In this document: positions 1 to 4,771 of the stretch, one piece after another
Layout: each line of letters opens with the position of its first letter
How positions within the stretch are numbered: the stretch's first letter is position 1
DNA from: Erysipelothrix sp. UBA3383
GTDB taxonomy: Bacteria; Bacillota_I; Bacilli_A; Erysipelotrichales; Erysipelotrichaceae
NCBI GenBank assembly: GCA_002358955.1
Contig: DEPV01000019.1
Coordinates: forward strand, 1 to 9,232
Direction of reading: 5' to 3'
DNA length: 9,232 nucleotides
Made by a program: the position numbers and the translations under genes
Notes under the pieces: generated by a model
Told to the model about the DNA's origin: nothing
What the model saw: the letters and a program-made list of their open reading frames with translations, nothing else
The model's database searches: none

Positions 1-7
1 CCGCCAT
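1..7 (-). CDS. Start of next gene in ABC transporter operon (5' end only)
   Basis: Only the first two codons (ATG GCG) lie in the window. The start is supported by a strong AGGAGG at 14-19, six bases upstream of the ATG at 7-5. The gene follows the branched-chain amino-acid-type substrate-binding protein on the same strand. In this family the next gene is usually a LivH-type membrane permease, but that identity rests on gene order alone because no protein sequence is visible. Confidence 0.5.
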
Positions 8-23
8 ATTACCCCTCCTATTA

Positions 24-57
24 AATTAAAAAATAGGTGATGAATTATCATCACCTT
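24..57 (-). terminator. Hairpin with U-tract between binding-protein gene and next gene
   Basis: Read on the minus strand, a perfect 9-bp stem (arms 48-56 and 35-43, loop 44-47) is followed by a run of six T. It lies just after the stop codon of the binding-protein gene and just before the ribosome binding site of the next gene. It looks like an intrinsic terminator. Inside an ABC operon such an element usually acts as a partial terminator or 3' stabiliser, giving more binding protein than permease. The partial activity is inference. Confidence 0.75.
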
Positions 58-67
58 AAGAAACAAA

Positions 68-1222
68 CTATGGATTGACTAACGTTGAACGTGTATCAAC
101 ACCATTTTCAAGTTCAATAACAATTGCAGATTTAACCGCATTATGCAGCTCATCAATTGTTACAGTACCTGTAACTGTTTTAAAATCTTTAGTTGCTTGA
201 ATTGCATCATTAACTTTAATTGGATCGGCTTCCCCTGCACGAACCAGTGCATCCAGCATTAAGTTTGTTGCATCAAATGCCAACGCTGCAAACGCGTTTG
301 GTGATTCGTTGTACTCTGCTTCATAAGCTTTAACAAATGCATCATGTTCTGCTGATTCTAAAGTTTTTGAGTAGTGATTTGTGTAGTATACATCATTTAG
401 GTTTTCAGCCCCTGCTAAGTTTAAGAGTTCTGGTGATTCAAAACCATCCACCCCTAATACTGGAACCGTAATTCCTAGTTCACGAGCTTGTTTAATAATT
501 AAACCAACTTCATCATAGTATCCTGGAATAAAGATTGCTTCCATATCTTTAAGCCCTCTGATAGAAGTTAGAACTGTGTTGAAGTCTGTTTCTCCACTCA
601 CGTAGAATGAAGTATCAATAACAGTACCACCATTTGTTTCAAATTGGTCTGTAAAGTAATCTGTTAATCCTTTTGCATAGTCTGAAGAACTATCTGCAAG
701 AATTGCTACTTTTGTAAACCCTAGATTATCACTTGCAAAGTTTGCCATAGTAACACCTTGGAATGAATCTGAGAAACAAACACGGTAACCAAATGGTTTT
801 CCTGTTTTTCCATCATTAGTAACATCATCTGCAGTAGCAGAAGGACTGATTGTAGGAACTTTATGTTCTCCTGATGCCTTAACTGCAGAAACAGATGTTC
901 CTGTTAGTGTTGATCCAACAATACCAAATACATTATCTTCAGTTGCCATCACCGTTTGAACTCGGTAACTCTCACCTTCATCCGATTGTGCATCGTATTC
1001 CTTGATTGTTACTTCTTCTCCATTAAACCCACCATTTTCATTAAATAATTTAACTGCAAGACGAGCCCCCTTACTTTCGACTTTCCCGTAACTTGCACCT
1101 CCACCAGAGAGGTCAAAATTGAATCCAATAATCAGTTCGTTATTGCCTCCATCATTATTACTACAAGCTGTGACACTTGCCAAAACTAAAAACACGGCTA
1201 ATAATTTCACTATTTTTTTCAT
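68..1222 (-). CDS. ABC transporter substrate-binding lipoprotein, branched-chain amino-acid type (LivJ-like)
   Basis: This 384-residue protein is an extracellular ligand-binding protein of the Peripla_BP_6 / LivJ family. It would capture a ligand outside the membrane and pass it to an ABC permease. It begins with a lipoprotein signal peptide: positive MKKIVK, a hydrophobic stretch, and lipobox VTAC with the lipid-modified cysteine at residue 20, then a Ser/Asn/Gly-rich linker. The mature part starts with the family pattern IGFNFDLSGGGASYGK, and GIVGSTLTGTSVSAV and VPTISPSATADDVT follow as in LivJ-type proteins. Length is typical. An AAAGGAGA ribosome binding site precedes the ATG at 1222. The ligand may be Leu/Ile/Val, but the family also binds other amino acids, amides and urea, so specificity is unproven. 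The next gene on the same strand starts about 60 bases downstream, as expected for an ABC operon. Confidence 0.9.
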   Translation of the reverse strand: MKKIVKLLAVFLVLASVTACSNNDGGNNELIIGFNFDLSGGGASYGKVESKGARLAVKLFNENGGFNGEEVTIKEYDAQSDEGESYRVQTVMATEDNVFGIVGSTLTGTSVSAVKASGEHKVPTISPSATADDVTNDGKTGKPFGYRVCFSDSFQGVTMANFASDNLGFTKVAILADSSSDYAKGLTDYFTDQFETNGGTVIDTSFYVSGETDFNTVLTSIRGLKDMEAIFIPGYYDEVGLIIKQARELGITVPVLGVDGFESPELLNLAGAENLNDVYYTNHYSKTLESAEHDAFVKAYEAEYNESPNAFAALAFDATNLMLDALVRAGEADPIKVNDAIQATKDFKTVTGTVTIDELHNAVKSAIVIELENGVDTRSTLVNP

Positions 1223-1246
1223 GTGATCTCTCCTTTACCTACTACC

Positions 1247-1274
1247 ATTATAATCAATATGTAAACTTTTACAA
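1247..1274 (-). promoter_or_regulatory. Promoter of the substrate-binding protein gene
   Basis: On the minus strand a perfect -10 TATAAT (1252-1247) lies 16 bases from TTGTAA (1274-1269), a 4/6 match to the -35 consensus. Transcription would begin near 1240, giving a leader of about 18 bases that just contains the ribosome binding site. The spacer and -35 overlap a TGTAAA-CT-TTTACA dyad (1260-1273), a position where a bound repressor would block RNA polymerase. Confidence 0.7.
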
Positions 1275-1435
1275 CTAAATATGAAAGTTTTCTGAAATAT
1301 CTTTTTTGAAATGTAAAAAAGAAGTGATTTTACATCATTTTTATTTACAATCTTTTAAATTTACACTTTTTAGCCACTCTAATGACCCTTTCGATCATGT
1401 TGTTTAAAAGGTGTTAAATGTAAGAATTTACATTT
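1260..1435. repeat. Array of TGTAAA/TTTACA boxes in the intergenic region
   Basis: The 232-base gap between two minus-strand genes carries eight copies of TGTAA(A/G) or its complement: 1260, 1268, 1312, 1329, 1344, 1360, 1419 and 1427 (box starts). They form a 6-2-6 perfect dyad at 1260-1273, a spaced pair TGTAAAA/TTTTACA at 1312-1334, two direct copies 16 bases apart at 1344 and 1360, and a perfect 8-4-8 dyad at 1416-1435. AT-richness will create some by chance, but the ordered pairs suggest operator sites for an unidentified regulator. Confidence 0.5.
1286..1300. promoter_or_regulatory. CodY-like box upstream of the amino-acid-binding protein gene
   Basis: The sequence AGTTTTCTGAAATAT matches 12 of 15 positions of the CodY consensus AATTTTCWGAAAATT, with the central TTTTCTGAAA intact. 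It lies 12 bases upstream of the predicted -35. CodY is the branched-chain amino acid and GTP-responsive regulator of many Bacillota and commonly controls amino acid uptake, so the target fits. Whether this organism has CodY cannot be seen here. Confidence 0.45.
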
Positions 1436-1440
1436 GCACG

Positions 1441-1478
1441 AAAAAAAACGTAGGCTATATGACTTTACCTACGTTTTT
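1441..1478 (-). terminator. Intrinsic terminator of the NdpA-family gene, containing its stop codon
   Basis: On the minus strand an 11-bp stem (arms 1478-1468 and 1454-1444, core AAAACGTAGG/CCTACGTTTT) is followed by a run of up to eight T. The TAG stop at 1457-1455 falls at the 3' end of the 13-base loop, so the 5' arm encodes some of the last residues of the protein. A ribosome at the stop codon would cover the hairpin. Confidence 0.85.
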
Positions 1479-2420
1479 AATGATTATATTTGTTTGTCCG
1501 TTTTCCATTTCTTCAACTTCAAACAGATCGGCTAGATTCACACCACTGATCGGAATTGATATCTCAATACCAGCCTCTGTGGATATCTTATGTTTTAATA
1601 CAGCTTGTCCACGTTTTAAATCTTTGAGTTGTAAAGATTCAATCGCGTAGTTTTCTTCCAGAGTTTGATTGATGCGTTCTGTCTCAACTTGATCAAGATC
1701 TGTATAGACTGCATGAACCAGATCCAAGGGTCTTATTTCTTCAAGTACTACCATATTATCACTGATCACTTGTTTGGCCTTCATAACATTTAAGTTGGGA
1801 TCTTCATGACGCGTTAGTGCAAGTCCTCGAATCAAACCATCCAGGATGTTAAAGGTACGTTTGGTATTAGCATGAATCTGACAATCTACAGTATCTGATA
1901 CCATCTCTTCATCATCAGTACTGGCTTTAATTAAAGTTTCACCAGTAATCAAGTCGATGATAAATCCTGTCTTCACACTACCCATGGTTGGTGATATTAC
2001 TACCGACTCATGTCTTAAGGTATGATCAACATTCATACCAGAGCTTAAGCTTCCCACATAAGCAGGACGACTTTTCATCTCAAGACATACAAAGAGGGAT
2101 GTTTCACCATGGTCTACTTGAGCAAAGATCATCGATGATGCTTTGATATCCTCACCCAGTAAAACATGATTATACCACTTCTTAGCATAGTCTTTAGTGA
2201 CTTCCATAAAATTATATTGTGTATTTAATATGGATCGAAAGGGTGAAGTTTCATTTAACACCGCTTCAAACACCGTTGATGCATTCAGAAAACTTTTTGT
2301 AATCTTTTCGATTAATGTTGTTGTATCCGCATATGTATTTAAATTCATTTGATGTTCAGAGTAAGCAACACGTTGTTGCTCCAAATCCAAACTGTGAATC
2401 ACTACTTTAGTAACATCCAT
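1455..2420 (-). CDS. Nucleoid-associated protein, NdpA / 37-kDa family
   Basis: The 321-residue protein resembles the 37-kDa nucleoid-associated protein family (NdpA/YejK, PF04245). It opens with VTKVVIHSLD, the usual first strand, has a central SLFVCLEMKSRPAY segment, and ends in a strand-rich stretch (IEISIPISG...TNIIIKNV). Length is normal. E. coli YejK associates with the nucleoid, but the molecular role of the family is poorly known and Gram-positive members are little studied. The start is the ATG at 2420, with GGAGG eight bases upstream. A longer reading from TTG at 2435 would place the start inside that ribosome binding site and is rejected. No signal peptide or membrane segment is seen, so the protein is cytoplasmic. 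It lies 52 bases downstream of the uracil permease on the same strand and may be partly co-transcribed, but a -10-like sequence is present in the gap. Confidence 0.75.
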   Translation of the reverse strand: MDVTKVVIHSLDLEQQRVAYSEHQMNLNTYADTTTLIEKITKSFLNASTVFEAVLNETSPFRSILNTQYNFMEVTKDYAKKWYNHVLLGEDIKASSMIFAQVDHGETSLFVCLEMKSRPAYVGSLSSGMNVDHTLRHESVVISPTMGSVKTGFIIDLITGETLIKASTDDEEMVSDTVDCQIHANTKRTFNILDGLIRGLALTRHEDPNLNVMKAKQVISDNMVVLEEIRPLDLVHAVYTDLDQVETERINQTLEENYAIESLQLKDLKRGQAVLKHKISTEAGIEISIPISGVNLADLFEVEEMENGQTNIIIKNVGKVI

Positions 2421-2446
2421 ATTCAATACCTCCAATGTCTAGCATT

Positions 2447-2452
2447 AGTATA
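2447..2452 (-). promoter_or_regulatory. Possible extended -10 for the NdpA-family gene
   Basis: TGATATACT (TGn plus TATACT) lies on the minus strand about 27 bases before the start codon. No convincing -35 is present (TAAGCA at 17 bases), so this would be a weak, TGn-dependent promoter. Read-through from the uracil permease is the alternative. Confidence 0.4.
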
Positions 2453-2472
2453 TCAAAATATGAAGACTGTGC

Positions 2473-3783
2473 TTATTGAGTTTTTACGCCATCATTTTTT
2501 GTGATGAAGTTTAATGATCCATTTAAAACGATTCCAAAGATTGCTGCAAGACTCATTCCTGATAAAGTAATGGTTCCCATTGTAATACTTGCTCCACCCA
2601 GTCCTACTACTAACATGGTTGATACAATAACAAGGTTTTTCATATCTCCTAAATCAGTTCTGTCTTTGATCAGTACTTTAATACCATTTGCTGCAATTAA
2701 TCCATAAAGAATGATGGTCATTCCACCAATTACTGCCCATGGAATACTTGCAATCAATGCTTGTACATAACCTAAGAATCCAAGACCAATCGCAATGATT
2801 GCCGCTAGTCCTATAACCCATACAGATCCTACACCGGTCATTGCAATAACACCTGTGTTTTCACCATATGTCGTGTTTGCAGGTCCACCAAGACATGCAG
2901 ATACTAATGTTGCAATTCCATCACCCATAATTGTACGGTGCATTCCTGGCTCTTTAAAGAAGTCTTCACCAGTGATTTCACCCAATACTAAGTGGTCACC
3001 AATGTGTTCTGCAATGGTTACAAGTGCAAGTGGTGCAAATACTACAACTGCACTGAAGTCTAATTTGTAAGTTCCAATGAATGTGAAGTTAGGAATTTGG
3101 AAGAAGCTGTATCCTGTAAATACAGTACTCATGTCAATCAGTCCTAAGAATACTGCACTGATGTATCCAACTGTAATGGCTACTAAGAAAGGAATGATTT
3201 GGAAGAATCCTTTAGCTTTTAAAGATACTAGAACAACACTTGCAAATGTAATGAATGCTACTAATGGCACTTTCCATGCTGCCCCTTGTACACCTAAGTA
3301 CTTCCCTTGATCAAGCAGCACTTGAATTCCGCTTAATCCTGTTTCTGTTACTGCTGTTGGTGCTAGTGATAGACCGATGATAATAATCATTGGCCCTACT
3401 ACAACTGGTGGTAACATTTTCTTTAACCACTCAGACCCTGTAAAACGAATGATTGTTGCAATAATCGCATAGATAATACCAACTGCAATAAGTCCTACAA
3501 ATGATGACTCAGGACCTCCAGTTTGTGCACTGACTGTTGCAATGGTTCCAATATAAGCAAAACTTGAACCTAAGTATACCGGTGCTTTTGCTTTTGTAAA
3601 TGCAATATAAATTAAAGTTCCAATACCACTTGCTACAAGTGCCACCCCAATATCCAAGCCTGTTAGAATTGGTACTAAAACTGTTGCCCCAAACATTGCA
3701 AATACGTGTTGGAAACTAAGAATTAACCATGTGCTCTTCTTTGCTGGTTTTTCTTGAATCCCTACTGTTAATTGATTTTCCAT
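2473..3783 (-). CDS. Uracil permease (NCS2 / UraA-PyrP family)
   Basis: This 436-residue membrane protein belongs to the nucleobase:cation symporter 2 family and should import uracil for salvage. Key family patterns are present: FQHVFAMFGATVLVP in the first membrane segment, TIAEHIGDHLVLGE with the substrate-contacting Glu (about residue 259) and nearby His, and GGPANTTYGENTG (about 299-311) with the second substrate-binding Glu. The remainder is a run of hydrophobic segments consistent with the 14-helix UraA fold, and length is normal. There are two tandem ATGs (3786 and 3783). AGGAGG sits four bases before the first and seven before the second, so the second (MENQ) is preferred. A PyrR-type attenuator precedes the gene, which supports uracil over xanthine or urate. 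The gene is either called uraA or pyrP; the family call is secure, the exact name is not. Confidence 0.93.
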   Translation of the reverse strand: MENQLTVGIQEKPAKKSTWLILSFQHVFAMFGATVLVPILTGLDIGVALVASGIGTLIYIAFTKAKAPVYLGSSFAYIGTIATVSAQTGGPESSFVGLIAVGIIYAIIATIIRFTGSEWLKKMLPPVVVGPMIIIIGLSLAPTAVTETGLSGIQVLLDQGKYLGVQGAAWKVPLVAFITFASVVLVSLKAKGFFQIIPFLVAITVGYISAVFLGLIDMSTVFTGYSFFQIPNFTFIGTYKLDFSAVVVFAPLALVTIAEHIGDHLVLGEITGEDFFKEPGMHRTIMGDGIATLVSACLGGPANTTYGENTGVIAMTGVGSVWVIGLAAIIAIGLGFLGYVQALIASIPWAVIGGMTIILYGLIAANGIKVLIKDRTDLGDMKNLVIVSTMLVVGLGGASITMGTITLSGMSLAAIFGIVLNGSLNFITKNDGVKTQ

Positions 3784-3811
3784 CATTAACCCTCCTCTAT
3801 TTTATGTATGG

Positions 3812-3842
3812 CCATAAGAAAAGACACCCATAAGGTGTCTTT
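3812..3842 (-). terminator. Attenuator terminator in the uracil permease leader
   Basis: On the minus strand a 9-bp stem AAAGACACC/GGTGTCTTT (arms 3842-3834 and 3828-3820) closes on a five-base loop and is followed by TTTTCTTA. It lies 26 bases or more before the start codon, so it can stop transcription before the gene. Its 5' arm overlaps the 3' arm of the longer antiterminator stem (3837-3850 pairing with 3909-3922), so only one of the two can form. Confidence 0.88.
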
Positions 3843-3930
3843 AAGTTAAGGATGTCCCATCAAAAAGCGCATATTACGCGTGATGTTGTGCCTTGCTAAG
3901 CTCTCTGACTTAACTTAAAGACCGATACTA
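3837..3930 (-). promoter_or_regulatory. PyrR-type pyrimidine attenuator leader
   Basis: The minus-strand leader has three elements. First, a perfect 14-nt inverted repeat (GTCTTTAAGTTAAG at 3922-3909 with its complement at 3850-3837) forms an antiterminator. Second, between the arms lies GTCAGAGAGCTTAGCAAGG (3909-3891), closely resembling the PyrR RNA-binding loop of Bacillus pyr leaders (CAGAGAGGCU...AAGG core). Third, a terminator shares bases with the antiterminator. In the known mechanism, UMP- or UTP-bound PyrR holds an anti-antiterminator, so the terminator forms when pyrimidines are plentiful. The middle segment also folds a small hairpin (CATCACGC...GCG...TGATG). The uracil permease downstream is a classic PyrR target. 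The pyrR gene itself is not in the window. Confidence 0.85.
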
Positions 3931-3936
3931 AAAACG

Positions 3937-3965
3937 ATTATAGCATATGTTTTTCTAAAAAGGAA
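3937..3965 (-). promoter_or_regulatory. Promoter of the uracil permease leader
   Basis: TGCTATAAT on the minus strand (TATAAT at 3942-3937, TGn at 3945-3943) is a perfect extended -10. The -35 region is T-rich and poor, as often tolerated with TGn. Initiation near 3930 would place the whole attenuator in the transcript. The promoter overlaps the stop codon (3957-3955) of the upstream acyltransferase-like gene. Confidence 0.75.
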
Positions 3966-4650
3966 TACATCCCCATGAAACTCCTAAAGCATCAGCATGA
4001 CGATACGCCTGTTTTTGTAAGGAAGTCGTGAATTCCATCTGTGAAATCACATCCAAATCATCGGTTCCATAGATTCTTAGTAAGGGATGACCCTTGTGGA
4101 AGTTTCTAGTAAGGATCTCAAATTGACCGCGAAATTTCAGGATTTTACTTTCAGGACTTAATATTAGTTCCAAGGATTCATCCAACAACCAGGTTCGACA
4201 CAGAAAATACTCAAAGTCATAATCACTAAAATAGGTCTTAAAAAAGTGTCGCGCTTCATCCAGTGATGACATCACTTTCTTAGGATCAAGGTCTGCTCCT
4301 TGAACAATATGAATGTTTATATAATATTGACCTTCTGGAAATCGTTGCTTTAAATTTGTACTTAATGGCATGTAATCATAGTCTGATCGTTCAATAAGCG
4401 CATGGTCCATCATAAATATTTGAAACCTTAATACCCCAATATCAAAGAATTTTGCTTCAAATACATCTTTTAACCAAAATAAATCCCATTCACTTAAGCC
4501 TTTGATGCCATGTTGTTTTTCATAACGATCCAGACGAAATTGAACATCCCGAATGCTGTCCTTATAATAAGAAAGCGGAATGCCCCTTTTTTGATATCGC
4601 TGTTTCATTTGACTTAGATGTTCATCCAATTCCTTTAATCTTTGTTCCAT
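3955..4650 (-). CDS. Acyltransferase-like protein with GNAT_C domain
   Basis: The 231-residue protein resembles the two-part NAT_N / GNAT_C acyltransferase-domain proteins of Bacillota, which have little known biochemistry. The C-terminal half shows the typical order: INIHIVQGADLD (111-122), a helix DEARHFFKTYF (131-141), CRTWLLD (151-157), LSPESKILKFRGQF (164-177), and a final TTSLQKQA...GVSWGCIPF. The N-terminal third is helical and charged. There is no signal peptide or membrane span. The ATG at 4650 is chosen because GGAGG lies six bases upstream; the upstream in-frame ATG at 4710 has no ribosome binding site and adds an unrelated hydrophobic stretch. The gene is divergent from the metal ATPase and upstream of the uracil permease, and neither suggests a substrate. 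Family membership is fairly sure, function unknown. Confidence 0.7.
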   Translation of the reverse strand: MEQRLKELDEHLSQMKQRYQKRGIPLSYYKDSIRDVQFRLDRYEKQHGIKGLSEWDLFWLKDVFEAKFFDIGVLRFQIFMMDHALIERSDYDYMPLSTNLKQRFPEGQYYINIHIVQGADLDPKKVMSSLDEARHFFKTYFSDYDFEYFLCRTWLLDESLELILSPESKILKFRGQFEILTRNFHKGHPLLRIYGTDDLDVISQMEFTTSLQKQAYRHADALGVSWGCIPF

Positions 4651-4700
4651 AAGCCACCTCCCTAACAATATAACATATCCACAATATTTTGGAATAAGGC

Positions 4701-4728
4701 TTGAAATCAAGGCTTCCTATGCTATAAT
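4701..4728 (+). promoter_or_regulatory. Promoter of the metal-transporting ATPase gene
   Basis: TTGAAA (4701-4706) and TATAAT (4723-4728) are separated by 16 bases, with a TGC extension before the -10. This is a strong vegetative promoter. Transcription should start near 4735, inside the palindromic operator, and the leader would be only about 37 bases. Confidence 0.88.
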
Positions 4729-4730
4729 TA

Positions 4731-4754
4731 ACATATGAACAGACACTCATATGT
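4731..4754. promoter_or_regulatory. ArsR/SmtB-type operator palindrome
   Basis: ACATATGA and TCATATGT form a perfect 8-bp dyad separated by eight bases. The inner ATATGA-N8-TCATAT matches the architecture of ArsR/SmtB metal-sensor operators (for example CzrA and SmtB sites, ATATGAACA...TTCATAT type). It covers the predicted transcription start of a metal-exporting ATPase, where a bound repressor would block transcription until metal binds it. No ArsR-family gene is in the window, so the regulator would act in trans. Confidence 0.7.
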
Positions 4755-4771
4755 CTGCAAAGGAGAATATT

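Noticed and set aside
2421..2435. TTG start at 2435 for the NdpA-family protein
   Set aside because: The TTG and the next codon form the ribosome binding site (TTGGAGG) of the ATG at 2420, and the extra five residues match nothing.
2490..2510. Short hairpin near the end of the uracil permease gene
   Set aside because: The 5-bp stem with no following U-tract lies within the coding sequence and is not a credible terminator.
4667..4672. TATATT as -10 for the acyltransferase-like gene
   Set aside because: Initiation would fall inside the ribosome binding site of the gene, leaving no usable leader; the real promoter was not identified.
4651..4710. ATG at 4710 as start of the acyltransferase-like gene
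   Set aside because: No ribosome binding site precedes it, whereas GGAGG stands six bases before the ATG at 4650 where family-like sequence begins.
4751..4771. Longer start for the metal ATPase at ATG 4751
   Set aside because: It has no ribosome binding site, lies inside the operator dyad about 16 bases after the predicted transcription start, and the proper AGGAG at 4761-4765 points to the ATG at 4772.
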